A DNA stretch of 64,000 nt from JBBDIP01 sp050260675 (GTDB lineage: Bacteria > Bacillota > Sulfobacillia > Fermentithermobacillales > Fermentithermobacillaceae): positions 282,116-346,115 of the forward strand of contig JBLNCN010000010.1 of the NCBI GenBank assembly GCA_050260675.1. The letters are read 5' to 3'. Positions 25,806 through 33,873 of the stretch are shown piece by piece (positions within the stretch are counted from its first letter, which is position 1; every line of letters begins with the position of its first letter). The notes below the pieces were generated by a model that worked only from the letters and a program-made list of their open reading frames with translations, was not told the origin of the DNA and made no database searches. Position numbers and translations under genes: made by a program.

Positions 25806-26189
25806 TCAGCTGTGAGCCATTGCCCGGTTGGACGTGAAGACGAGCGTGTCCCCCGGGCGGAGACCCCGCTCTTCGCCAGACTTGAGCTCGCCTCTTACGA
25901 CCACGTTCATGTGGTTTGGGAAGTGGCTCAGATCGTAACCAAGAAGCTCGCCTATAGGCTCGCCATCGCGGTAGATCCTATCGCCGTACAAAAGGACCCC
26001 GCCGCATTGGAACTCGACGAACGCCAGGTAGGCAACACGACCCACACTGGAACCCGGGGCCGCGTCCTGGTCGGTCAGGATGATCTCGTGGATGTCGCCC
26101 GCCCTTATCGCGCGGGACGGCTGGGGAATGAGGTCCATGTTCCTATCGGGCACAATCCCCCGGAGCACGGCCACGACTTTGGCCGGCAT
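25806..26189 (-). CDS. Small conserved-looking protein, possibly DUF6917-like
   Basis: 127 residues from the ATG at 26189. No ribosome site is visible there, whereas AAGGAGGGGA stands 5 bases before an in-frame CTG at 26255 that would add 22 residues, so the true start may be non-canonical. The protein is beta-rich with IHEIILTDQD, VAYLAFVEFQCGGVL and NHMNVVVRGEL; I associate this pattern with DUF6917 but cannot confirm. It ends 18 bases before the PLP-enzyme start, so both form one reverse-strand operon. The size and pattern suggest a binding or accessory subunit. Confidence 0.6.
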   Translation of the reverse strand: MPAKVVAVLRGIVPDRNMDLIPQPSRAIRAGDIHEIILTDQDAAPGSSVGRVAYLAFVEFQCGGVLLYGDRIYRDGEPIGELLGYDLSHFPNHMNVVVRGELKSGEERGLRPGDTLVFTSNRAMAHS

Positions 26190-26295
26190 CTCGACTTTTT
26201 CGGCAAATGCGCTTACCGAGACTTTCTTTCCTAGATATGGGTCCGCGCTCCCCAGAGAGATCCCCTCCTTTCTGCCCTCTTGTTGATGATGCGGG

Positions 26296-26326
26296 TTGTA
26301 CTCGCCCTCACAACAATGCTATGATC
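26296..26326 (+). promoter_or_regulatory. Promoter and possible operator of the mutase operon
   Basis: TTGTAC (26297-26302), 18 bases, TATGAT (26321-26326). An inverted pair GTTGT (26296-26300) and ACAAC (26311-26315) overlaps the -35 box and sits in the divergent intergenic region, a suitable site for the FCD regulator encoded directly downstream. Confidence 0.5.
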
Positions 26327-26347
26327 AAGTAAACCTATTCACCACTG

Positions 26348-27172
26348 ATGAGTAGATCCCTTCAAGAGCGACCTTCTTTTTTGGGGGTGGACGACATCTT
26401 CCTAGAACCGAACCAGAACGCATACTTCGCGGCGCTATCTGTGGTCGCGGAGTCAGGGGGCCCTCTGGGAGCATGGTATCTGCGCAGAGCTCTTGCCGAT
26501 AAGGGAGTACAGGCCTCGGAGGCTACCTGCGGCCGGCTTCTGCGCATGATGGAAGACGCCGGCCACGTCGCGTCTTCCGGCCGCAAAGGAAGGGCCATCA
26601 CCCCAAGCGGTCAGAAAGTGCTCCAGGAGTGGTTCGCCAAGCAAGTGCGCGATAAGACCAGGATGGCTCTCGATCAGAGTCTCCGGATCCAGAACCCCGA
26701 AGAACTCTTGGATGTCCTTGTCGCGCGGCGGGCGATTGAGTCCGAAGCCGCCGCACTGGCTGCTCAGCGCGCCACGCCCGAGGAAGTCGAATCCCTTCGG
26801 TCCATTTGTGAGGAGCAGCAGGGTCTGCTTGACGCCGGGTCTTCAGCTACCAAGCAGAACAACGAGTTCCATCTCGCTATCGCCCGCATCAGCGGGAACA
26901 GGGTGCTTGAGGCGGCGCTCGACATCATCTACGGCCACCCCGACTGGATGCGAGTCCTCGAGTACGTGAGGGCGCGGGTCGGATCAGAGATGGTCGAGGA
27001 GCACCGGCGCATCATTCAGGAAATCGCGAGAAAAAGGCCCACAGGTGCCCGGAACGCTATGGTGAAGCACATGAACAACGTCATCGAAGACGTGGGCATC
27101 TACCTTAGGGATTGGGGAGATATGGAGGAGAAGTCCGATGTCAGCGAGAGAGAAGATCCTGGACGCGTGTGA
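26348..27172 (+). CDS. Winged-helix transcriptional regulator with FCD ligand domain
   Basis: 274 residues from the ATG at 26348, which lacks a clear ribosome site and lies only about 20 bases from the -10 box. Residues about 25-95 form a winged helix (WYLRRALADKG, SEATCGRLLRMMEDAGHV, GRKGRAITPSGQ) that is not the classic GntR head. Residues about 115-255 match the all-helical FCD domain, with metal-ligand histidines in NEFHLAIARIS, EEHRRIIQEI and MVKHMNNV. FCD domains bind small carboxylates. Its gene overlaps the next by 35 bases and diverges from the PLP-enzyme operon, so it probably controls the whole module in response to its substrate. Confidence 0.78.
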   Translation: MSRSLQERPSFLGVDDIFLEPNQNAYFAALSVVAESGGPLGAWYLRRALADKGVQASEATCGRLLRMMEDAGHVASSGRKGRAITPSGQKVLQEWFAKQVRDKTRMALDQSLRIQNPEELLDVLVARRAIESEAAALAAQRATPEEVESLRSICEEQQGLLDAGSSATKQNNEFHLAIARISGNRVLEAALDIIYGHPDWMRVLEYVRARVGSEMVEEHRRIIQEIARKRPTGARNAMVKHMNNVIEDVGIYLRDWGDMEEKSDVSEREDPGRV

Positions 27173-27377
27173 CCTGGAGACATTCCTTGTCTGTGACACC
27201 TTGGAGGAAGGGAAGAAACTGGGTCGCGCTCTGATGAGCGAGCTTGGCTTTCGGGACATCGACATCGTCTATTGCGAGATGGGCGGCCCCGGAGTGCGGG
27301 TCCGGCTCAGGGGTTACATAAACCGTCCCGCTACCTCCTACAGCTGGCAGAAGAGCGGGGGTGAGACAGGTGAGTGA
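27138..27377 (+). CDS. Small protein upstream of the mutase, possible partner subunit
   Basis: 79 residues, ATG preceded by GGAGGAGAAGTCCG. It overlaps the regulator gene (35 bases) and the mutase gene (8 bases). The sequence is mixed alpha/beta (AREKILDACDLETFLVCDT, LGFRDIDIVYCEMGGPGVRV) and ends in a polar tail. I do not recognise it; it does not look like the OraS small subunit of ornithine aminomutase. The gene arrangement suggests it is made in proportion to the mutase and may be its small subunit. Confidence 0.65.
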   Translation: MSAREKILDACDLETFLVCDTLEEGKKLGRALMSELGFRDIDIVYCEMGGPGVRVRLRGYINRPATSYSWQKSGGETGE

Positions 27378-29214
27378 GAAGTTGAAGAGCGTAGTAATCG
27401 CTCCCCTCGATCCTGTCCACGACGTAGGCGTGAAACTGATCTCCCGAGCCCTTTCCGAGAGAGGCCACTCCGTCACGTTGCTCCCTCCGGACCTCACTCC
27501 CGAGGAAATCGTCTCCCGCGCCACTCAACTCCGGCCCGATTTCGTCATGGTCGGCCGGACCATAAGCTACGGGACGGCCGAAGTGCTGGCCAAATTCGTC
27601 GATCTCTGCGATTCGGCAGGCTTGCGTAAGTCTGCTTCACTTGTGCTGGGCGGGATGAGCGTCAGGCCGGAAATGGCGCAGGAACTAGGGTTTGACGCCG
27701 GCTTCGGCCCCGACACGGTGCCTTCCGAGGTAGCCGATTACGTTGAGGGCAAAGAGGCGACCCGCTCCGAATCCAGGGGTTTTCGTGAGAAGACCGACCT
27801 TACCTCGGGCTTTTCCTATACCTTCAGAGATAAGGAAATCGGTGATCGCTGTCTGGAGATTGCCCGAAGGCTAATCGCGCAGATGGAGGGCCTTACGTCC
27901 GACGGCGTGGAACGGGCGGCCCTAAGGATGCTGATGCATGAGGCCGGAGGGCCCTCATCGGCGGAAGGTGCCGAACTGCGCAAGCGGTACGCCTCCCTGT
28001 GCGGAGGGGAAGTCCGGCGCTACTACGATGAGGGACTGCCGGTGTCCCACACGCGGCCCCTTACTGCAGATGAGATAAGCAGGCTCCAGGACGCTGCTGC
28101 AGAAGCGCCGGCGCTTCCGCTCTCTCAGAAGACTCTTGACCGCTACAACGTGATGATCCAGTACGGCACGGGCTGTCCGGTCATGGACTCATACCACATA
28201 AAGGTGTCTTTGGCCTGGGGCGCCAGGGGCGTCATCCACTTCGATCCCTCGTGGGGCGCAAGGGCCGAGGGCCTTTTGGACGGAGCCTGGAGCCATCAGC
28301 ACGACGGAACGGTGCTCACCCTGGATAACCTGAACCTCCTCAAGAAGTCCCTGTATCCGGGGGCCCTATGGCAGGTGCGGGCCCATCGCGGCCTGAACAC
28401 GCCGGAAACCGTTGTGTTGGCCCAGCTGGCCGGCGCCGACCTCACCAAGATAAACCTGGTGTACGGCAGCCTCGGCGCAGGCACAGATCCAACTAGGCTG
28501 TGCGTTGACGGCGTGGAGGCCATGCGCCTGGCCGCCAAGTTCAAGATGCCCTACGATGTTGTCACCAACGAGGAGCTGTGCGGCGTGCCCGCCAGAAAGG
28601 CATTTGCCGGTATGCTGGTTGTGGCCACCGCAGGAAGACTGCTCGGCGGGAAGCCGATACTCCAACCGCTGTTCGCCAACTCTCCGGAAGCCCTGATCCA
28701 GGGGTTCACCAAAGACAACCTGGTGGACTTCAATGCTGCAAAGATGGTTGCTCTCCGCGACATAATCGACGCCCCTATTTGGCCTGGCGCTCCGGTCGGC
28801 TTCATGACCCAGTCACAGGACAGGTCTCAGTCGGTTACCATGACCGCCCTGCACGCGGCGTTGGCGTTAACGCTGGGCTCGACTGCAGTGACGATCGCGT
28901 CGTCCGATGAGGCATACGCCGGCGGACCCATCTCGGCGCAAGCCAAGGTGGACACCCTTAAGGCTACGGCAGGTGCCCTCCAGTTCATGGGGAGTTCCAA
29001 GATTGAGGCCACCGGAAAGGCCTACGAGATGGCGCTGCACCTGCGTTCCGGCATCATGGAAGTCCTCGACCGGATACTGGACAGGGGCGATTTCGTGGCC
29101 TCCCTCTACGAGGGGATCCTGGGAGATCGCGACGACGGTGCCTACCCCGGGAGAGCCGGACAGGGCACTGTTCGCCCGCGCCTAGAAGAGGCATGCGCGA
29201 CGTTATCGGAATAG
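27370..29214 (+). CDS. Cobalamin-dependent mutase: B12-binding domain plus TIM-barrel, substrate unknown
   Basis: 614 residues from the GTG at 27370 (GGGGGTGA just upstream). Residues 1-130 are a B12-binding Rossmann domain: PLDPVHDVGVK with the cobalt-ligand His17 and Gly20, GRTISYG (Ser motif) near 60 and LVLGGMSV (Gly-Gly motif) near 92. The acidic residue is three positions before the His instead of the usual two. Residues about 210-560 look like the barrel of glutamate mutase or ornithine/lysine aminomutase large subunits (IQYGTGCPVMDSYHIKVSLA, RAHRGLNTPETVVLAQLAGA, INLVYGSLGAGTDPTRL). Domain order, B12 first, differs from OraE. It probably rearranges an amino acid or acyl skeleton by adenosylcobalamin radical chemistry; the substrate is unknown. 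Confidence 0.75.
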   Translation: MSEKLKSVVIAPLDPVHDVGVKLISRALSERGHSVTLLPPDLTPEEIVSRATQLRPDFVMVGRTISYGTAEVLAKFVDLCDSAGLRKSASLVLGGMSVRPEMAQELGFDAGFGPDTVPSEVADYVEGKEATRSESRGFREKTDLTSGFSYTFRDKEIGDRCLEIARRLIAQMEGLTSDGVERAALRMLMHEAGGPSSAEGAELRKRYASLCGGEVRRYYDEGLPVSHTRPLTADEISRLQDAAAEAPALPLSQKTLDRYNVMIQYGTGCPVMDSYHIKVSLAWGARGVIHFDPSWGARAEGLLDGAWSHQHDGTVLTLDNLNLLKKSLYPGALWQVRAHRGLNTPETVVLAQLAGADLTKINLVYGSLGAGTDPTRLCVDGVEAMRLAAKFKMPYDVVTNEELCGVPARKAFAGMLVVATAGRLLGGKPILQPLFANSPEALIQGFTKDNLVDFNAAKMVALRDIIDAPIWPGAPVGFMTQSQDRSQSVTMTALHAALALTLGSTAVTIASSDEAYAGGPISAQAKVDTLKATAGALQFMGSSKIEATGKAYEMALHLRSGIMEVLDRILDRGDFVASLYEGILGDRDDGAYPGRAGQGTVRPRLEEACATLSE

Positions 29215-30266
29215 CGGGGACCGCTAAGAACACAGGGAAGACAACCACCCTCCAGGCGGTGGCCGCTTTCCTGCGCGCAAGGCGGCTGCCCTTGTTCCTC
29301 ACCAGCATTGGCTACGACGGGGAGGACCTGGACAACGTGACCGGCTTGCCGAAGCCGAAGGTCACGGTGGAAGAAGGAGACCAGGTCGCGACAGCGCTGC
29401 CCCTCTTGGAACGTTCCGCCGCAAGGTTTTCCGGCTTTGTCGATACCGGCGTGAAATGCGCTTTGGGGCCCGTCTACTATGCTACGGCTACCCAGTCCGG
29501 GAGGGTGGTAGTAGCCGGGCCGGCCAGCACTCAAGAGGTTTCCGAGATACTGAAGATGGCTCCCGGCCAAAGGACCGTGCTCCTGGATGGCGCGCTGTCG
29601 AGGCTTGCCCCGCTATCGCTGGCGACCTCGCTCATCATTGCCACCGGCGCTGCCCGCAGCGAGGACCCGCGTTTCCTGGCGAGGGAGCTCCGGGGGATCT
29701 CCGCAGTAATGTCGCTTCCGAGGTGGAGCCCAAGCAGGACCACCGGGGTCAAGGTCCCCGGTGGGTTGTACGCCGCGGGCTCAGAGCAGTTCATCCCCGG
29801 TCTTTTGCGGAGCCAATACGGGCGCCGGGACTCGCGGGCGCCCAAAGGAAGAGTGAGGGTGGATATCGAGGGCCCCGTGAACCCACAGATACTGCTTTCG
29901 CTGGTCTCATCCCTCAAGGACGTCCCGGTTAAGGCCAGTTTCGTGGCAAACCATCCTGTTGACCTTCTCCTATCGGGAGACCACACGGCATGGCCAGGGG
30001 TGATTGCCGAGGTCACAGCAGGCGGCCATGCCCTGTCTGTTCGCAATCCCGCGCGTCTCCTTGGCTTCACCATAAACCCCTACTTGCCGCGCTTTGACCC
30101 CCAGAGAGGATGCTACAGAGCCGATCAAGTCCCTGCGCGCCCGTTCCTTGATGCGGTGAGGGCCGGAGTAGAAGCGCCGTGCACCGACATCGTTCTGGAA
30201 GGCCGCGGTCTACTCGAGGACTGGCTCTCCACCCTCCGGTTTGCTCCCGTCCCCGCGAACGTGTAA
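29193..30266 (+). CDS. P-loop NTPase-like protein of the mutase operon, possible reactivase
   Basis: 357 residues, start ATG overlapping the mutase gene by 22 bases. Walker A GTAKNTGKTTT lies at residues 8-18, directly after the first strand, followed by TSIGYDGEDLDNVTGLPKP. DGALSRLAPL may be a Walker-B-like segment. The C-terminal half shows no family motif I know. By analogy with MeaB-type GTPases and the ATPases that reactivate aminomutases, it may load adenosylcobalamin or release damaged cofactor (inference from position). It ends 44 bases before tsaD. Confidence 0.65.
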   Translation: MRDVIGIAGTAKNTGKTTTLQAVAAFLRARRLPLFLTSIGYDGEDLDNVTGLPKPKVTVEEGDQVATALPLLERSAARFSGFVDTGVKCALGPVYYATATQSGRVVVAGPASTQEVSEILKMAPGQRTVLLDGALSRLAPLSLATSLIIATGAARSEDPRFLARELRGISAVMSLPRWSPSRTTGVKVPGGLYAAGSEQFIPGLLRSQYGRRDSRAPKGRVRVDIEGPVNPQILLSLVSSLKDVPVKASFVANHPVDLLLSGDHTAWPGVIAEVTAGGHALSVRNPARLLGFTINPYLPRFDPQRGCYRADQVPARPFLDAVRAGVEAPCTDIVLEGRGLLEDWLSTLRFAPVPANV

Positions 30267-30310
30267 TCTCTACTGGGAGCGCAAAGATTTTCATAGCTAC
30301 GGGTGATACA

Positions 30311-31327
30311 ATGCTCATCCTCGGCATCGATACTTCCTGTGACGATACGTCCTGCGCGGTTGTCCGCGACGGCCGTGTCCTTCTCTCCAATGTGGTCTCT
30401 TCGCAAGTGGACCTGCACGCCAAGTACGGCGGGGTTGTGCCGGAGATAGCCTCCCGAAAACACTTGGAGATGATGGTCCCGGTCACCCTTGAAGCCCTGG
30501 AGCGGGCAGACGTGAGCCTTCACGACCTGGGAGCCGTTGCGGTGACGAAGGGCCCGGGCCTTTTGGGATCGCTTCTGGTCGGGCTCTCTTTCGGCAAGAG
30601 CCTGGCCTACGCCCTGGGCATCCCCATAGTCGGAGTACATCACCTCGACGGGCATATCATGGCGAACTTCCTGGGTGAGGATACGCCTTCCTTTCCGCTC
30701 CTGAACCTTGTGGTATCGGGAGGACATTCGGACCTGGTCCTCATGAAAGGCATGGGTTCCTACGAGCTCTTGGGCCAGACCCGGGACGACGCCGCAGGCG
30801 AGATATTCGACAAAGTGGCCAGGGAACTGGGCCTCCCGTTTCCCGGAGGCCCTCACCTCGACCGCCAGGCGGAGTTGGGCGACCCGGGATTCTTGGACTT
30901 CACTCACCCCAAGATCGAAGGCGGAAGACTGGACTTCAGCTTCTCGGGGATGAAGACCCGGGCGCTGCAGGCCTTGAACAGCTCCAGGCTGCCTGACGGG
31001 TCGGTGCCTCCCACAATCGTGCGGAACATATCGGCCAGCCTTCGGGCGGCAGTGGTGCGTGACCTGCTTTGGAACGTCCCGGCGCTCCTCCGGGAGACCA
31101 AGGCCCGGGGCTTCGCGGTCTGCGGGGGGGTAGCGGCCAACAGCTTGCTTAGAGCGGAGGCTCTGAGGGTCGCCTCGGAGGCCGGGGTGCGGCTACACAT
31201 TCCGCCCAGGGAACTGTGCACCGACAACGGCGCGATGATAGCCGCAGCCGCTTGGCCGTATCTTCAGGCTGGGCAGGTGGACGGCCCTGACCTTAACGCA
31301 GACGCCAGCCTCGCGCTTGTTGGCTGA
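30311..31327 (+). CDS. tsaD: tRNA t6A threonylcarbamoyltransferase TsaD
   Basis: 338 residues; ATG at 30311 gives the standard N-terminus LILGIDTSCDDTSCAVV (earlier in-frame starts would add unrelated residues). The Fe-binding motif HHLDGHIMANF, KGPGLLGSLLVG, GGHSDLVLM and CGGVAANSLLR are all present. TsaD transfers threonylcarbamoyl to A37 of tRNA together with TsaB and TsaE. It lies 7 kb from tsaE and tsaB-rimI, separated by pyrF and the mutase module, although these genes are commonly clustered in Bacillota. Confidence 0.95.
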   Translation: MLILGIDTSCDDTSCAVVRDGRVLLSNVVSSQVDLHAKYGGVVPEIASRKHLEMMVPVTLEALERADVSLHDLGAVAVTKGPGLLGSLLVGLSFGKSLAYALGIPIVGVHHLDGHIMANFLGEDTPSFPLLNLVVSGGHSDLVLMKGMGSYELLGQTRDDAAGEIFDKVARELGLPFPGGPHLDRQAELGDPGFLDFTHPKIEGGRLDFSFSGMKTRALQALNSSRLPDGSVPPTIVRNISASLRAAVVRDLLWNVPALLRETKARGFAVCGGVAANSLLRAEALRVASEAGVRLHIPPRELCTDNGAMIAAAAWPYLQAGQVDGPDLNADASLALVG

Positions 31328-31362
31328 ACCTTTTTGAACTCACTTTGAAAGGCGGATCCGAC

Positions 31363-32712
31363 TTGCAGAGCGCGAATTCCAAAGCAGAAGGCCCCTCCAT
31401 TGAAGCCCTTCTGTACCAGGCCCAGAAGGACGGAGTGCTCCCGATAACGTCCGAGTGCGGGGCCGGATGCCTCTTCTGCAGCAACCACTACAATCCCCCT
31501 GGTTGTGAGGTCTACAGCATTGGGCGTCGCAGCCTGGAGGACATAAAGGAATCTATCCCGTGGCTCCAGGCTGCTCCGGGACCGGTGGTAATCGGCGAGT
31601 CAGTGACACGGATCAACGAAGGCGAACCACTGATGCACCCCGACTTGCCGGAGATCCTGGAAATGGTGAGGGCAGCGTACCCGCACCGGACGGTGCGCCT
31701 GACAACGAACGGGATGCTACTAACCCCGGCTCTGATCGATCTCATATCGGATTTGAGAGTGGAGCTCACGGTATCCCTCAACACGGTGAGCAAGCGGGAA
31801 CAGGTCATGGGAGACCGGGATCCCCAGGCAACCCTCGCGAACGTAGCCGCCCTGGGGGGGAAGGTACGGTTCGACGGCAGCATGGTCGCCCTTCCTTTCG
31901 TAACAGGCTGGGAAGATCTCGTTTCGACGGCGAGGTTCCTCAAGGAGAGCGGCGCGGAAACGGTCCGCATGCTTCTTCCGGGGTTCTCGTCTCGCCACCC
32001 CCTGTTCAAGGAGATGCTGGCCGACACCTGGCCCAGGGTCAAAGAACTGGCAAAGGAACTCGCGGCCGATCTTCGCTTGCCTGTGCTGGCCGAGCCTCCG
32101 GGACTAAGAGACACCCGCCCTGAGGTAGAGTTCGTGCAGAAGGGCTCACCTGCCGACAGAGCGGGGGTGCTGCCTGGCGATCTGGTGACCAAGGTCGCGG
32201 GCAGGACCATGTTCTCCCGTAAGGACGCGTTTATGGCCGTGAAGTCGCGGGAGAACCCTCAAGTCACTCTGGATCGTCAAGGCGCCGAGATCGGGGTTGT
32301 CTTGAAGAAGAACCGGTACGAGTCTCCCGGTTTCGTGATGTACGAGGATATGGACAGGGAAGCTTACATGAACTGGGAGCGGTCGTCCCAGTGGCGTAGG
32401 GGACGGGACGTCCTGGTACTCACTTCCGCCCTGGCGCGACCCATCCTGGAGGACATCTTCAGAGAACGGGGCGTGAGGGCCAAGGTGGCGCCGGTGAAGT
32501 CCCGGTTCTTCGGCGGCAACATCCAGGCCGCGGGACTCCTTACTGTGCGGGATTTCTGGGCCGCTTACGAGCGCGTTGTTACCGGCGGATACTCCCCGGT
32601 TGAGGTCACTCTACCCCGAATAGCCTTTGATGCCTGGGGAAGGGATTTAGAAGGCGTCCACTACAGAGAATTCGCAGAAAGAAGCGGCCTTCCCGTCATT
32701 CTGGCCGGGTGA
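31363..32712 (+). CDS. Radical SAM protein with internal PDZ and DUF512-like C-terminus
   Basis: 449 residues; TTG at 31363 is chosen for AAAGGCGG 7 bases upstream. The radical SAM site is CGAGCLFCSNH (CxxxCxxC) at about residues 34-41, followed by GEPLMHPDL and RLTTNGMLL. Residues about 255-315 are a PDZ domain (VEFVQKGSPADRAGVLPGDLV). The end has the DUF512 pattern (VLTSALARPILEDIF, KSRFFGGNIQAAGLLTVRDF). Known DUF512 proteins place PDZ before the radical SAM part; here the order is radical SAM-PDZ-DUF512. Function unknown; redox maturation of a protein or nucleotide is possible. Confidence 0.78.
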   Translation: MQSANSKAEGPSIEALLYQAQKDGVLPITSECGAGCLFCSNHYNPPGCEVYSIGRRSLEDIKESIPWLQAAPGPVVIGESVTRINEGEPLMHPDLPEILEMVRAAYPHRTVRLTTNGMLLTPALIDLISDLRVELTVSLNTVSKREQVMGDRDPQATLANVAALGGKVRFDGSMVALPFVTGWEDLVSTARFLKESGAETVRMLLPGFSSRHPLFKEMLADTWPRVKELAKELAADLRLPVLAEPPGLRDTRPEVEFVQKGSPADRAGVLPGDLVTKVAGRTMFSRKDAFMAVKSRENPQVTLDRQGAEIGVVLKKNRYESPGFVMYEDMDREAYMNWERSSQWRRGRDVLVLTSALARPILEDIFRERGVRAKVAPVKSRFFGGNIQAAGLLTVRDFWAAYERVVTGGYSPVEVTLPRIAFDAWGRDLEGVHYREFAERSGLPVILAG

Positions 32713-32736
32713 AACCAACCCTTCCAGAGGAAGGAT

Positions 32737-33873
32737 ATGCACTCGGGATCAAAGAATGATTTCCGGGTACTGGAAGAGTACCGTGCGGAACGGGAGGTGC
32801 AGACCACGAGTTTCAACGTGAAGGAATTCCTCAAGAAGGCGTCAATGGCCCACGGCCCGAGCGGATTTGAGTTCATGAGCGTATCGTCCGTGGCCGAAGA
32901 GGCCATGAAGGGCCTGGTGGACGAAGTCCGCCGGGATACCATGGGCAGCGTGATTGGCTGGAAGTACGGGGAGGGCCCGACCCCAAGGCCGAAAGTCATG
33001 CTTGCCGGCCATATGGACGAGATCGGGCTGATGGTCACCAAGATCGAGGAGCAAGGTTTCCTGCGCTTCACCAGGATTGGAGGGGTTGACCCTCGGATAT
33101 TGCCCGGCCACGAAGTTATCGTGTACGGCCGACGGCCTCTCACCGGCCTTATCGGGGTGAAGCCCCCTCATCTCACTCCCCCGGATGAGGCAAACAAGGC
33201 TCAGAAGATGGGGGACCTCTCCATCGATCTGGGCATGCCCGAGGAAGAGGTCAGGAAGCTGGTCACGGTCGGCGACGTCATCACGTTCAAGCGCCAGGTC
33301 ACCGAGCTGATGGGGGACCTGCTCTCGGGCAAATCCATGGACGACAGGGCCGGAGTTGCCGTGATCCTGGTGGCTATGGATGAACTAAAGAAGTACAAGT
33401 GCCAGGCCGACGTGGCCGCGGTCGCTACAGTCCAGGAGGAGATCGGTTACGGGGGAGGCATAGCCACAACCTTCGGGATCGCTCCCGACATCGGCATAGC
33501 TATCGACGTGTGCCACGCCGAAACTCCGGGCGTTCCCGAGTGGCGTACGGCGAATCTAGGTAAAGGGCCGGCGCTCGCCCTAGGCGGCAACATCCATCCC
33601 AAGATCTACGCCGCGCTGGATCAGGCGGCCAAAGACCTGGGCATAACGCCTCAACTGGAACCAGCCCCCGGGGCTACAGGGACCGATGCCTGGCCGATGC
33701 AGGTCTCCAGGGCGGGTGTCGCTACCGGGCTCATTTCGATCCCGCTGCGCTACATGCACACCTCTGTTGAGACGCTATCAGTCGGAGACGTGGAGAAGTC
33801 AGGCAAGCTCCTGGCCAAGTTCATCGCCTCTATCGACGCCGCTTTTGTGAAGGAGCTGACGACATGGAGCTGA
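32737..33873 (+). CDS. M42-family aminopeptidase, copy 1
   Basis: 378 residues, ATG after AGAGGAAGGAT. M42 di-metal motifs: LAGHMDEIGLM (His), SMDDRAGVAV (Asp), VQEEIGYGGG (Glu pair) and RYMHTSVETLS (His). The N-terminal 35 residues extend beyond the other two copies. The family forms 12-subunit tetrahedral shells (TET) that trim peptides from the N-terminus in the cytosol. It is the first of three tandem, clearly diverged copies with overlapping ends. Confidence 0.88.
   Translation: MHSGSKNDFRVLEEYRAEREVQTTSFNVKEFLKKASMAHGPSGFEFMSVSSVAEEAMKGLVDEVRRDTMGSVIGWKYGEGPTPRPKVMLAGHMDEIGLMVTKIEEQGFLRFTRIGGVDPRILPGHEVIVYGRRPLTGLIGVKPPHLTPPDEANKAQKMGDLSIDLGMPEEEVRKLVTVGDVITFKRQVTELMGDLLSGKSMDDRAGVAVILVAMDELKKYKCQADVAAVATVQEEIGYGGGIATTFGIAPDIGIAIDVCHAETPGVPEWRTANLGKGPALALGGNIHPKIYAALDQAAKDLGITPQLEPAPGATGTDAWPMQVSRAGVATGLISIPLRYMHTSVETLSVGDVEKSGKLLAKFIASIDAAFVKELTTWS

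Noticed and set aside
26190..26347. Cobalamin riboswitch ahead of the mutase operon
   Set aside because: The interval is too short and no B12-box-like sequence was seen there.
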